A stretch of 64,000 nucleotides of DNA, from NCBI GenBank assembly GCA_031547885.1, contig JAVBRO010000009.1, forward strand, positions 1 through 64,000, in the 5' to 3' direction. The position numbers and the translations under genes were made by a program. The stretch comes from UBA940 sp031547885. Its GTDB lineage: Bacteria > Bacteroidota > Bacteroidia > Bacteroidales > Rikenellaceae. Each line of letters begins with the position of its first letter. Positions within the stretch are counted from its first letter, which is position 1. This document shows, piece after piece, positions 1-8,705 of this stretch. The notes under the pieces are model-generated. The model ran no database searches. It had not been told where the DNA came from and saw only the letters and a list, made by a program, of their open reading frames with translations.

Positions 1-140
<140 letters not shown>

Positions 141-398
141 AAAAAAAATTTTGAAATTAAAATCTTGGCTTTACCTCAAAGGTAATTGTTATTTGTCGCT
201 TCCGAAGAAGCGGCAAGATAAACTTTAGCTGCTCAATATCCTCAAAGAACCTCGTTCCTATTTAATTACGAATTAAAAATTACGAATCCGTCATTATTTT
301 CAAGAACCGTTTCCGGAAAAAAGTTGCTCCAAAAAGGGCCGCTTTATTCCCGCCCCCCTCTTTCCGGCACCCGGCTTTGACCGGCACCTTCGGAAAGG
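141..398 (-). promoter_or_regulatory. rRNA operon leader with boxA-like site
   Basis: This is the transcribed leader between the proximal rRNA promoter and 16S. On the minus strand it holds a hairpin CGCTTC-TTCG-GAAGCG (197-212) with a UUCG tetraloop, and GTTCTTTGAGGATATTG (about 232-249), which resembles the boxA-type antitermination element found before Bacteroidetes 16S genes. The antitermination role is inferred from position and similarity. Short open frames here are chance. Confidence 0.65.
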
Positions 399-403
399 GA
401 TTG

Positions 404-434
404 CAAAGGTAAATCGTTTTTCTTCTCTTGCAAA
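404..434 (-). promoter_or_regulatory. Proximal rRNA promoter (P1)
   Basis: On the minus strand TTTG (431-434), a 19-nt spacer and TACCTTTG (404-411) match the Bacteroidetes consensus TTTG-N19-TAnnTTTG exactly. Transcription would start near 398 and run through the leader into 16S. Confidence 0.85.
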
Positions 435-651
435 ATTTTTCGAAAGAATTTTCAAAAAATTGTTGCCGCCACCTGTTTGTCCGCTCGGGACGTTGATCTT
501 AACTCGAAGAATCTTTGTTTGGGTAGTGCGGACCGGAGGACTTTCCCTCTCTTGCTTCAGCCGGCCTTTCCATTTCATTCCGGGTCTCCCCTTCTAAAAC
601 CGGCCTCTTACTTCCGCCCCTGGTGGCAAACCGTTTTTCGTTTTGCGAGTG

Positions 652-684
652 CAAATGTAAGGTTAATTTGGTTCGTTTTCCAAA
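652..684 (-). promoter_or_regulatory. Candidate distal rRNA promoter (P2)
   Basis: A second minus-strand pair, TTTG (681-684), 21-nt spacer, TACATTTG (652-659), lies about 250 bp upstream of P1. Tandem promoters are usual for rRNA operons; the 21-nt spacer is longer than consensus, so this one is less certain. The rest of the 758-bp gap 141-894 holds no gene I can support. Confidence 0.55.
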
Positions 685-860
685 TTATTCGGCGAAAAAA
701 TTTCACTAAAATTTTCGCAACACTCGTAACGTTCAGATTATCAGCTCTCCAGCCGGTTGGAATTTTTATCTCCGGCTGCAAAGGACGGCTGCCGGAAAAC
801 ATGATGATATCCAAACGCGAGGTATTTTTACATTATTGCGTGCAGGCGAGAAAAAATTAC

Positions 861-868
861 TAATTTTG
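861..868 (+). promoter_or_regulatory. Candidate -7 box for leuS
   Basis: TAATTTTG fits the Bacteroidetes -7 pattern TAnnTTTG and ends 26 nt before the leuS ATG. No good TTTG is found at the right distance upstream, so it is only a half-match. Confidence 0.4.
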
Positions 869-894
869 TGCCTTAACTTTTATTTAAGGTATAT

Positions 895-3651
895 ATGGAA
901 TACAAATTCCGTGAGATAGAGCCGAAGTGGCAACAGGAGTGGCAGAAAAGAGGAACCTATAAGGTCGAGGCCGACCCGTCGAAACCCAAATATTACGTGC
1001 TGGACATGTTTCCCTATCCGAGCGGCGCGGGGCTGCACGTGGGGCATCCGCTGGGATACATCGCGTCGGACATCTACACACGCTACAAGAGGCTGAACGG
1101 TTTCAATGTGCTGCATCCCATGGGGTTCGACGCTTTCGGGCTTCCGGCCGAGCAGTACGCCATCCAGACGGGACAGCATCCGGCCATCACGACCGAGAAT
1201 AATATAAAGAGATACCGTGAACAGTTGGACAAACTGGGTTTCAGTTTCGACTGGGACCGCTGCGTCGAGACCAGCGACCCGGAATATTATAAATGGACGC
1301 AGTGGGCGTTCCTGAAGATGTTCGGCAGCTATTACTGCTATGACACGCAGCAGGCGCGGCCCATCGAGGAACTGGCGGAGGTTTTCACGCAGCAGGGCAA
1401 CGAAGGGCTGAACGCGGCCTGCACCAACGAGATACATTTCACGGCGGAGGAATGGAACGGCTGGAGCGAAAAGCAGCGCCAGGACGCGCTGATGAACTAC
1501 CGCCTGGCCTATCGTGCCGACACTATGGTGAACTGGTGCGAGGCGCTGGGGACCGTGCTGGCCAACGACGAGGTTATCAACGGACTTTCGGAACGCGGAG
1601 GGCATCCCGTCGAGCAGAAGCGGATGAAGCAGTGGCTACTGCGCGTGAGCGCCTACGCCGAGAGGCTTCTGGCCGGTCTCGACAATGTGGAGTGGAGCGA
1701 ATCGCTCAAAGAAATCCAAAAGAACTGGATCGGCAAGAGCACCGGCGCGCAGATGTTCTTCGATATCAAAGGAAGCGATAAAAAACTCGAGATATTCACC
1801 ACCCGTCCCGACACGATCTACGGCGTGACTTTCATGGTTGTCGCCCCCGAACACTGTTACAACTCCTGGCTGGCGACGCCGGAACAGAAAAAAGCTGTGG
1901 AGGCCTATATCGCCACATCTAAAAAACGCTCGGAAAGGGAACGCATCGCCGAGACGAAAAAAGTTACCGGCGTCTTCACCGGCTCGTACGCGGTCAATCC
2001 GTTCACGGGTGGCGAGATACCTATATATATAAGCGACTACGTTCTGGCAGGCTACGGCACGGGTGCGATCATGGCGGTCCCGGCCCACGACAGCCGCGAC
2101 TACGCATTCGCAAAGCACTTCGGGCTGGATATTATCCCGGTTGTCGACGGCTGCGACGTGAGCGAAGCCTCGCACGACGCGAAAGAGGGCCGGATGATAA
2201 ATTCTGACATCATCAACGGTCTCGATGTGAAGGATGCCATCGTCAAGATGTTCGACGAGGTTGAGAAGCGCGGACTCGGGACGCTCAAGATAAACTACCG
2301 CCTGAGGGACGCGATTTTCTCGCGCCAGAGGTACTGGGGAGAGCCTATACCTATATATTATAAGGATGATATCGCGCACCCGCTGCCTGTGGAGCGGCTT
2401 CCGCTGGAACTTCCCGCCGTCGACGACTTCACTCCGACCCGTACCGGGGAGCCTCCGCTCGCCCGCGCCAAAGGGTGGCACACGGCGGAAGGGTATCCCT
2501 ACGAAACGAGCACCATGCCCGGTTTCGCCGGGTCGAGCGCCTATTATCTGCGCTACATGGACCCACACAACGACAAGGCGCTGGTGGACAAAAAGATCGA
2601 CGAGTACTGGCGCAACGTGGACCTCTACGTTGGCGGCATCGAACACGCCACGGGCCACCTCATCTACTCGCGCTTCTGGAACAAATTCCTGTTCGATCTG
2701 GGCACGGTCGTCGAGGAAGAGCCTTTCAAGAAGCTGGTCAACCAGGGTATGATACAGGGGCGGTCGAATTTCGTCTACCGCGACACGGCGAGCGGCAAGT
2801 TCGTTTCGCTGGGAATGAAGGATAAATACGACGTGCAGGAGATACACGTCGATGTGAATATCGTGAAAAACGATATGCTCGACATCGACGCTTTCCGTGC
2901 CTGGAGGCCCGAGTTTAAAGATGCCGAGTGCATCCTCGAAGATGGAAAATACGTGTGCGGCTGGGCGGTCGAAAAGATGTCGAAAAGTATGTACAACGTG
3001 GTGAATCCCGACTGGATCGTGGAGAACTACGGGGCAGACACGCTGCGTATGTACGAGATGTTCCTGGGGCCGCTGGAGTTCAGCAAGCCGTGGGACACCA
3101 ACGGCATAGACGGGGTCTCCAAATTCCTGCGCAAGTACTGGAATCTGTTCTGGACGCGGGAAGATAAGTTCGTTGTCTCCGACGAAAAACCGACGCCAGC
3201 CGAACTTAAAACGCTGCACAAGACCATCAAAAAGGTGGGCGAAGATATCGGGAATTTCTCATTCAACACCGCGGTCTCGGCGTTCATGATATGCCTCAAC
3301 GAACTCGGGCAATGCAGCAAGCGCGAGATCGTGGAGCCGCTGACCATACTGCTGGCTCCGTTCGCACCCCACATCACCGAGGAGGCGTGGTCGCTGATGG
3401 GACACACGACGAGCGTTTTCGACGCCCGGATGCCGCAGTTCAATGAGAAATATCTCGTCGAGGATAGTTTCGAATACCCGGTTTCGGTCAACGGCAAGAT
3501 GCGCTTCAAAAAGGAACTGCCCCTGGGGATCGCCGCGGCAGAGATCGAAAAAGCCGTGCTGGCGGACGAACACGCCGCCAAATGGCTCGAAGGCCGCGCG
3601 CCGAAAAAGGTGATAATCGTGCCGGGCAAGATCGTCAATATCGTTGTATAA
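895..3651 (+). CDS. leuS: Leucyl-tRNA synthetase
   Basis: Charges tRNA-Leu with leucine in the cytoplasm. The 918-residue class I enzyme shows the HIGH-type motif HVGH at residues 48-51 inside PYPSGAGLHVGH, an editing (CP1) region in the first half containing the threonine-rich stretch TTRPDTIYG, and the KMSKS loop at 694-698, followed by an anticodon-binding domain. Length and motif order are normal for bacterial LeuRS. The first ATG fits: it lies 26 nt after a plausible -7 box and directly begins the conserved sequence. A YitT-family gene follows after 23 nt and then metG, so the three probably form one transcript. Several long frames on the opposite strand are shadows. Confidence 0.97.
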   Translation: MEYKFREIEPKWQQEWQKRGTYKVEADPSKPKYYVLDMFPYPSGAGLHVGHPLGYIASDIYTRYKRLNGFNVLHPMGFDAFGLPAEQYAIQTGQHPAITTENNIKRYREQLDKLGFSFDWDRCVETSDPEYYKWTQWAFLKMFGSYYCYDTQQARPIEELAEVFTQQGNEGLNAACTNEIHFTAEEWNGWSEKQRQDALMNYRLAYRADTMVNWCEALGTVLANDEVINGLSERGGHPVEQKRMKQWLLRVSAYAERLLAGLDNVEWSESLKEIQKNWIGKSTGAQMFFDIKGSDKKLEIFTTRPDTIYGVTFMVVAPEHCYNSWLATPEQKKAVEAYIATSKKRSERERIAETKKVTGVFTGSYAVNPFTGGEIPIYISDYVLAGYGTGAIMAVPAHDSRDYAFAKHFGLDIIPVVDGCDVSEASHDAKEGRMINSDIINGLDVKDAIVKMFDEVEKRGLGTLKINYRLRDAIFSRQRYWGEPIPIYYKDDIAHPLPVERLPLELPAVDDFTPTRTGEPPLARAKGWHTAEGYPYETSTMPGFAGSSAYYLRYMDPHNDKALVDKKIDEYWRNVDLYVGGIEHATGHLIYSRFWNKFLFDLGTVVEEEPFKKLVNQGMIQGRSNFVYRDTASGKFVSLGMKDKYDVQEIHVDVNIVKNDMLDIDAFRAWRPEFKDAECILEDGKYVCGWAVEKMSKSMYNVVNPDWIVENYGADTLRMYEMFLGPLEFSKPWDTNGIDGVSKFLRKYWNLFWTREDKFVVSDEKPTPAELKTLHKTIKKVGEDIGNFSFNTAVSAFMICLNELGQCSKREIVEPLTILLAPFAPHITEEAWSLMGHTTSVFDARMPQFNEKYLVEDSFEYPVSVNGKMRFKKELPLGIAAAEIEKAVLADEHAAKWLEGRAPKKVIIVPGKIVNIVV

Positions 3652-3674
3652 AAACGTATATTTGCAGTAACGTC

Positions 3675-4631
3675 ATGGCGAAAAAGATCAACATAGGACG
3701 CATCCTGAAGGAGTACGGCCTGATAATGCTGGGCTGCATGATCTATGCGTTCGCATGGACCAGCATCGTCGAGTCGGCGGACGGCATCGGCGGCGGGGCC
3801 AGTGGCCTGGCGCTGCTCGTACAGTACGCCACGGGGTTGCCTATGGGCATGGGATTCCTCATCATAAATGCCGTCCTCGTCGTAGCGGCGGTGTTGATAG
3901 TGGGAGCCAACTTTGGTGCGAAGACCATTTGGGGCATCGCCTCGATAGCTCTGTGGCTCAATGTATTCGGAGGCACGCTTCCGCCCGACCTTATGGGGCT
4001 CGCCGAAGACAAGCTGCTGTCGGCGATACTCGCGGGAGCGATCTCGGGGATCGGCGTCAGCATCTGTTTCATGCAGGGCGGCTCGACCGGCGGGACCGAC
4101 ATCGTGGCGCAGATCATCAACAAATACCGCCGCGTCTCCTACGGCCGGGTGGTAATGGTAAGTGATTTTTTCATAATCGGCTCGTCGTACTTCATTTACA
4201 GCACGAACCCGAATCTCAGCCCGGACACCAACCCCCTCGCCATGATAATCTACGGCTACGTCATGGTGGCGGTGTTCAGCTACACGGTCGACGCGATATT
4301 GGCCGGCAACAAGCAGTCGTCGCAGATATCCATATTCTCGAGGCATTACGACAGGATCGCACACACCATCACGCACGAACTGCACCGCGGGGTGACCATC
4401 CTCGACGGAACGGGGGCTTACACCGGCCAGCCGTCCAAAATGCTGGTGGTGATATGCCGCAAATACGAGACGAACAATATCCTGCGGGCCGTAAAGGACA
4501 TCGACCCTGAAGCGTTCGTGACCGTGGGCAGCGTCATGGGGGTCTACGGCAAGGGGTTCGAGGCGTTCGACGTCCGCATAAGATCGAAAAACAGGAAAGA
4601 ACAGAACAAGAGACAAAATGAGCAGGTATAA
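3675..4631 (+). CDS. YitT family membrane protein (DUF161/DUF2179)
   Basis: A 318-residue integral membrane protein. I see about five hydrophobic helices in residues 10-200, with glycine-rich segments such as GGGASGLALL and GGSTGGTDIV that are typical of the YitT/DUF161 family, and a soluble C-terminal DUF2179 domain (about 235-305). The substrate of this family is not established. An upstream in-frame start at 3582 would overlap leuS and add non-homologous residues, so I chose the ATG at 3675, which starts MAKKIN. The 3' end overlaps metG by 14 nt, which indicates translational coupling. Confidence 0.85.
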   Translation: MAKKINIGRILKEYGLIMLGCMIYAFAWTSIVESADGIGGGASGLALLVQYATGLPMGMGFLIINAVLVVAAVLIVGANFGAKTIWGIASIALWLNVFGGTLPPDLMGLAEDKLLSAILAGAISGIGVSICFMQGGSTGGTDIVAQIINKYRRVSYGRVVMVSDFFIIGSSYFIYSTNPNLSPDTNPLAMIIYGYVMVAVFSYTVDAILAGNKQSSQISIFSRHYDRIAHTITHELHRGVTILDGTGAYTGQPSKMLVVICRKYETNNILRAVKDIDPEAFVTVGSVMGVYGKGFEAFDVRIRSKNRKEQNKRQNEQV

Positions 4632-6657
4632 AAGACATCTGATAACGGCAGCGCTGCCTTACGCAAACGGACCGATACACATAGGACACCTGGCGGGGGT
4701 TTACATCCCGGCCGACATCTACGTGCGCTACCTGCGCCTTCGGGGCGAGGACGTGGTGTGGGTGTGCGGCTCCGACGAACACGGCGTGCCTATCACCATC
4801 AAGGCGCGCAAGGAAGGGGTTACTCCGCAGGAGATAGTCGACCGCTACCACGCCATAATCAAAAAGTCATTCGCCGAGCTGGGGATGTCGTTCGATATCT
4901 ATTCGCGCACCTCGTCGCCGACCCATGCGCAGACCGCATCGGGATTTTTCCGCACGCTGTACGACAACGGCGAGTTCATCGAAAGCACCTCGCAGCAGTA
5001 CTTCGACCCCGAGGCCGGCATATTCCTCGCCGACCGATACATCACGGGCACTTGTCCGCGCTGCAACAGCGAGGGGGCCTACGGCGACCAGTGCGAAAAA
5101 TGCGGCTCATCGCTCAACGCCACCGACCTTATAAACCCCAAAAGTTCGGTCACCGGCGCCGTGCCCGTTATGCGCGACACAAAACACTGGTACCTGCCGC
5201 TCGACAAACACGAGGCTTTCCTGCGCCAATGGATACTCGAAGAACACAGGGAGTGGAAGACCAACGTCTACGGCCAGTGCAAAAGCTGGCTCGACCAGGG
5301 CCTGCAGCCGCGCGCCGTTAGCCGCGACCTCGACTGGGGGATCCCCGTCCCGGTGGAAGGGGCTGAAGGAAAGGTGCTCTACGTCTGGTTCGACGCGCCG
5401 ATCGGCTACATCTCCGCCACTCGCGAACTGCTGCCCGACACATGGGAGAAGTACTGGAAGGACCCCGGGACAAAGATGGTGCACTTCATCGGCAAGGACA
5501 ATATCGTCTTTCACTGCATCATGTTCCCTGCGATGCTGAAAGCGCATGGAGATTACATCCTGCCCGATAATGTCCCAGCCAACGAGTTCCTCAACCTCGA
5601 GGGCGACAAGATATCCACCTCGCGCAACTGGGCGGTGTGGCTCAACGAATACTTGGAAGAGTTTCCCGGCAAGCAGGACGTTCTGCGCTACGTGCTCTGC
5701 GCCAACGCCCCCGAGACCAAGGACAACGACTTCACCTGGAAGGATTTCCAGGCCCGCAACAACAACGAACTTGTGGCGGTACTCGGCAACTTCGTGAACC
5801 GCGCGCTGGTTCTGACCGCCAAATACTACGAAGGGCGTGTCCCGGCGGCTGGCGGACTGACGGACTACGACCGCGAAACCCTGGCTGAACTTCCGAAAAT
5901 GAAGGCGGCTATCGAAGAGAATATCGAGACTTACCGCTTCCGTGAGGCGCTGAAAGAGGCTATGAATGTCGCCCGTCTCGGCAACAAATACCTGGCCGAC
6001 ACCGAGCCGTGGAAAGTCGTAAAGAGCGACCCGGCGCGTGTCGAGACCATCATGAACGTCGCGCTGCAGATCACGGCCAACGTCTCCATCGCCATCGAGC
6101 CGTTCATGCCGTTCTCCGCCGAAAAGATACTGAGGATGCTCGGCGCCGAGAAATTCGGCTGGGACGCACTCGGACGCGACGACCTGATGCAGGCCGGGCA
6201 CGTCACCGACAACGTGGAACTGCTATTCGAAAAGATCGAGGACAGCGTCGTGGATGCCCAGATCGCCAAGCTCGAAGCCACAAAACAGGCTAACGATGCG
6301 GCAGTCCCCGTCGAAGCAGAGCCGCAGAAGCCCCACGTCTCGTTCGACGATTTCCAGCGCATGGATATCCGCATCGGAACGGTGCTCGAAGCCGAACTCG
6401 TGCCCAAGACCAAAAAACTGATAAAGCTCAAAATCGACACAGGTATCGATACGCGCGAGATCGTGAGTGGCATTGCCGAACACTTCACTCCCGAAGAGAT
6501 GGTCGGCAAACAGGTCACCGTGCTCGTCAACCTCGAGCCGCGCGAACTGAAAGGCACCCTCAGCAAAGGAATGGTTCTGATGACCGAAGACGCATCCGGC
6601 AAATACGTCCTCGTCACCCCCACCACGAAAGTCAATAACGGCTCGACAGTACGATAA
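4618..6657 (+). CDS. metG: Methionyl-tRNA synthetase with C-terminal tRNA-binding domain
   Basis: Charges tRNA-Met and initiator tRNA. The 679-residue class I enzyme has HIGH at residues 21-24 (PYANGPIHIGH), a four-cysteine zinc knuckle (C146, C149, C159, C162), and the KMSKS-type loop KISTS at 331-335. After the helical anticodon domain there is a charged linker and, from about residue 573, an OB-fold tRNA-binding domain of the Trbp111/EMAP kind (DIRIGTVLEAE). This is the long dimeric form of the enzyme. The start overlaps the preceding YitT gene. A structured repeat begins three bases after the stop codon. Confidence 0.97.
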   Translation: MSRYKRHLITAALPYANGPIHIGHLAGVYIPADIYVRYLRLRGEDVVWVCGSDEHGVPITIKARKEGVTPQEIVDRYHAIIKKSFAELGMSFDIYSRTSSPTHAQTASGFFRTLYDNGEFIESTSQQYFDPEAGIFLADRYITGTCPRCNSEGAYGDQCEKCGSSLNATDLINPKSSVTGAVPVMRDTKHWYLPLDKHEAFLRQWILEEHREWKTNVYGQCKSWLDQGLQPRAVSRDLDWGIPVPVEGAEGKVLYVWFDAPIGYISATRELLPDTWEKYWKDPGTKMVHFIGKDNIVFHCIMFPAMLKAHGDYILPDNVPANEFLNLEGDKISTSRNWAVWLNEYLEEFPGKQDVLRYVLCANAPETKDNDFTWKDFQARNNNELVAVLGNFVNRALVLTAKYYEGRVPAAGGLTDYDRETLAELPKMKAAIEENIETYRFREALKEAMNVARLGNKYLADTEPWKVVKSDPARVETIMNVALQITANVSIAIEPFMPFSAEKILRMLGAEKFGWDALGRDDLMQAGHVTDNVELLFEKIEDSVVDAQIAKLEATKQANDAAVPVEAEPQKPHVSFDDFQRMDIRIGTVLEAELVPKTKKLIKLKIDTGIDTREIVSGIAEHFTPEEMVGKQVTVLVNLEPRELKGTLSKGMVLMTEDASGKYVLVTPTTKVNNGSTVR

Positions 6658-6660
6658 TAC

Positions 6661-6980
6661 GTTACTTTGCCGAATTGCAAAGTAACCAAAAAATTGCCGG
6701 AACACCGGCGGAGATTTATTTTGAGGCAAAAATATAGGAGATATGGTACCCCGTAGTTAAGAATTCAGGTGGCCGGGCAAAGCCCGCCACCGTGGACTTT
6801 TGAAACACTGCGGCTCTGAAAATTTATTTTCGAGACCGCATTGTTTCAAAAATACGGTTGCTTTGCAACCTCTGAATTCTTAACTCCTACACGATCGCCT
6901 TAAACATTTTTTCGCCACACAATAGCAGGAAGCGCAGCTTCCGTTGAAAATTTTTGGCGCCACCTTTTTTAAAAGGTGGT
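6661..6980 (-). repeat. Structured intergenic element, copy A (family 1)
   Basis: This 320-bp element fills almost the whole metG-ilvE gap. Its outer parts, read on the minus strand, match the copy at 56934-57259 read on the plus strand: a terminal hairpin ACCACC-TTTTAAAAAA-GGTGGC, then GCCAAAAATTTT, hairpin GGAAGC-TGC-GCTTCC, the block CTGCTATTGTG, and at the far end AATTTTTTGGTTAC followed by a GTTACTTTGC/GCAAAGTAAC hairpin (6661-6686). It has no coding capacity. Its function is unknown; it could be a structured RNA, a MITE-like element or an attenuator before ilvE. Confidence 0.85.
6756..6884 (+). repeat. Cloverleaf core of element A, bounded by 13-bp inverted repeats
   Basis: Perfect inverted repeats GTTAAGAATTCAG (6756-6768) and CTGAATTCTTAAC (6872-6884) enclose three hairpins in order: a GC-rich one (GGTGGC...GCCACC), a long AT-rich one with loop region CTGAAAATTTATTTTC, and a short one (GGTTGC-TTT-GCAACC). 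The hairpin order and sequence match the core at 57026-57158 on the plus strand, while the flanks of the two copies match in opposite orientation. Confidence 0.8.
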
Positions 6981-7003
6981 AAAAAAGAAAAAACAAAACA
7001 GGT

Positions 7004-8020
7004 ATGGAAAACATTGATTGGGAAAACCTAGGGTTCGGGTATCTGAAGACCGACTGGAATGTCCGCTCGACGTGGAAGGAGGGCGGATGGAGCCCGATTG
7101 AAGCCACGCAGGACGAGTATATCACTCTGCACATGGCCGCCACCTGCCTCCACTATGGCCAGGAGGCTTTCGAAGGGCTGAAAGCGTTTCGCGGCGCCGA
7201 CGGCAAGGTGCGCATTTTCCGTCTCGACGAAAATGCAAAAAGGATGATACGGACAGCGGAACAGACCATGATGGCGCCGCCGACGCCGGAACTTTTCCGC
7301 GACGCGGTGGTCAAGGCTGTCGAACTGAACGAGCGTTTCATTCCGCCTTACGGGACGGGAGCGTCACTCTACATCCGTCCGCTGCTGATAGGCACAGGCG
7401 CCCAGATCGGCGTGAAGCCTGCAAAGGAGTATCTGTTCCTTGTGCTCGTGACTCCTGTGGGCCCCTATTATAAAGAGGGTTTCAAACCTATCAGCGTTAT
7501 AGTGGACCGTCACCACGACCGTTCGGCGCCCCTCGGCACGGGCAACATCAAGGTCGGCGGTAACTACGCCGCGAGCCTGCTCTCGGGCGACGAGGCGCAC
7601 AGACAGGGATATCCGAGCGTGCTCTATCTGGATTCCAAAGAGAAGAAATACATAGACGAGTCGGGTGCGGCGAATTTTTTCGCCATCAGGAAGGGGAGCT
7701 ACATCACCCCGAAATCGACATCGATACTCCCGTCGATCACAAACATGTCGCTGCGCACTCTGGCTGCGGATTTTGGCCTGAAAGTTGAGGACAGGGAGGT
7801 AGAGTTCGCCGAAGTGCCTACTTTCGAGGAAGCCGGAGCCTGCGGGACCGCTGCCGTGATTTCGCCCATAGGCAAGATATTCGACCCGGACGAAGGCAGG
7901 ACATACATCATTGGAAACGGCTCGGAACCAGGACCTTGGTGTGTCAAGTTATATGAAAGGCTGCGCGCCATACAACTCGGGGAAACGTCCGACATTTATG
8001 GATGGAATACAATTTTGTAG
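7004..8020 (+). CDS. ilvE: Branched-chain amino acid aminotransferase
   Basis: Reversible transamination between 2-oxoglutarate/glutamate and leucine, isoleucine or valine (PLP enzyme, fold type IV). The 338-residue protein has the family segments GQEAFEGLKAFR near residues 52-63 and NIKVGGNYAASL, in which K183 aligns with the PLP lysine of the mammalian BCAT-type enzymes, and ESGAANFFAI further on. It is of the longer BCAT group rather than the short E. coli type. The ATG is 23 nt after a structured repeat. No other ilv or leu genes are in the window, so a catabolic role feeding branched short-chain acids is as possible as biosynthesis. Confidence 0.95.
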   Translation: MENIDWENLGFGYLKTDWNVRSTWKEGGWSPIEATQDEYITLHMAATCLHYGQEAFEGLKAFRGADGKVRIFRLDENAKRMIRTAEQTMMAPPTPELFRDAVVKAVELNERFIPPYGTGASLYIRPLLIGTGAQIGVKPAKEYLFLVLVTPVGPYYKEGFKPISVIVDRHHDRSAPLGTGNIKVGGNYAASLLSGDEAHRQGYPSVLYLDSKEKKYIDESGAANFFAIRKGSYITPKSTSILPSITNMSLRTLAADFGLKVEDREVEFAEVPTFEEAGACGTAAVISPIGKIFDPDEGRTYIIGNGSEPGPWCVKLYERLRAIQLGETSDIYGWNTIL

Positions 8021-8051
8021 ACAAAATGTGTCTATCCGTCGAAAAAAACAC

Positions 8052-8059
8052 TATTTTTG
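8052..8059 (+). promoter_or_regulatory. Candidate -7 box for the outer-membrane protein gene
   Basis: TATTTTTG matches TAnnTTTG and lies 72 nt before the ATG at 8131. No clear TTTG lies at the expected spacing, so only the -7 half is supported. Confidence 0.4.
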
Positions 8060-8130
8060 CGACTGTTACGTTATATCCTTGAGATCTATTTTTGAAAAAC
8101 AAACCAATATCAAACCAAACTAATAAGATT

Positions 8131-8604
8131 ATGAAAAAATTAGTATTGACCCTCGTCGTAGGGTTGCTCGCATGGTCGGCATCAGCACAAGGTTGGAATG
8201 TCGGTGCACGTGTCGGATCGGGATTCCAGGCTGACGTACAGCGCGTATTCAGCAACGACAACTATCTTGAAGGCCGTTTCGGGGGTTACCTGGCGAACGG
8301 CGGAGGCGTTGTTACGGCCGATTTCACACTGCTCTACAACTGGAATATCGCTAATATGAACTGGACCCCGCGCGGTCAGTGGTTCTTCGACGCAGGTGCC
8401 GGTCTCAACGTCGGCGGCAGGGCACATTACGGTTATGTAGGTGCCGCCGGTATGGCCAAGTTGGGCTACGAATTCGGCGGAGCGCCCGTACGTCTCTCTT
8501 TTGACTGGACACCCTCTTTCGGTGTAGGTTTCAGCCACGGCTACTCGGACTTCAACAGATGGGGACTTGCCAACCTGGGCCTCACCTGCGTATATTGCTT
8601 CTAA
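8131..8604 (+). CDS. Small secreted outer-membrane beta-barrel-like protein
   Basis: A 157-residue protein with a signal peptide (MKKLVLTLVVGLLAWSASAQ, cleavage after about residue 19) and alternating aromatic/glycine segments (WNVGARVGSGFQ, FFDAGAGLNVGG, LGYEFGGAPVRLSFDWTPSFGVGF) ending with an aromatic residue (YCF). This is the look of a small eight-stranded outer-membrane barrel, common in Bacteroidetes. No specific function can be given. I took the ATG at 8131 because the signal peptide starts there; an in-frame ATG at 8092 adds an unrelated hydrophilic stretch. It is followed by a strong terminator and so appears monocistronic. Confidence 0.8.
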   Translation: MKKLVLTLVVGLLAWSASAQGWNVGARVGSGFQADVQRVFSNDNYLEGRFGGYLANGGGVVTADFTLLYNWNIANMNWTPRGQWFFDAGAGLNVGGRAHYGYVGAAGMAKLGYEFGGAPVRLSFDWTPSFGVGFSHGYSDFNRWGLANLGLTCVYCF

Positions 8605-8633
8605 TATAATAAGGGAATATCCAACGGCTTAAA

Positions 8634-8665
8634 ACCGGGCTCTGTAACCAGAGTCCGGTTTTTTA
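8634..8665 (+). terminator. Rho-independent terminator
   Basis: An 11-bp stem ACCGGGCTCTG / CAGAGTCCGGT with a TAAC loop is followed by six Ts. It ends the barrel-protein gene. Confidence 0.9.
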
Positions 8666-8666
8666 T

Positions 8667-8674
8667 TATCTTTG
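8667..8674 (+). promoter_or_regulatory. Candidate -7 box for the YD-repeat-like gene
   Basis: TATCTTTG fits TAnnTTTG 31 nt before the ATG at 8706, immediately after the preceding terminator. The -33 box is not clear. Confidence 0.45.
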
Positions 8675-8705
8675 TAAAATAGATGACCCGCTAATTCATC
8701 CGAAA

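Noticed and set aside
300..863. Short frames in the rRNA promoter region on both strands
   Set aside because: They overlap the two promoters and the leader; sequences have no domain and unusual composition for genes here.
1636..3219. A 527-codon open frame on the minus strand inside leuS
   Set aside because: It mirrors leuS codon structure (third-base GC bias) and has no domain; leuS is certain. The same holds for 3027-4616 and 5107-6201.
6880..7143. An 87-codon minus-strand frame over the end of element A
   Set aside because: Not present in copy B and overlaps the start of ilvE; no motif.
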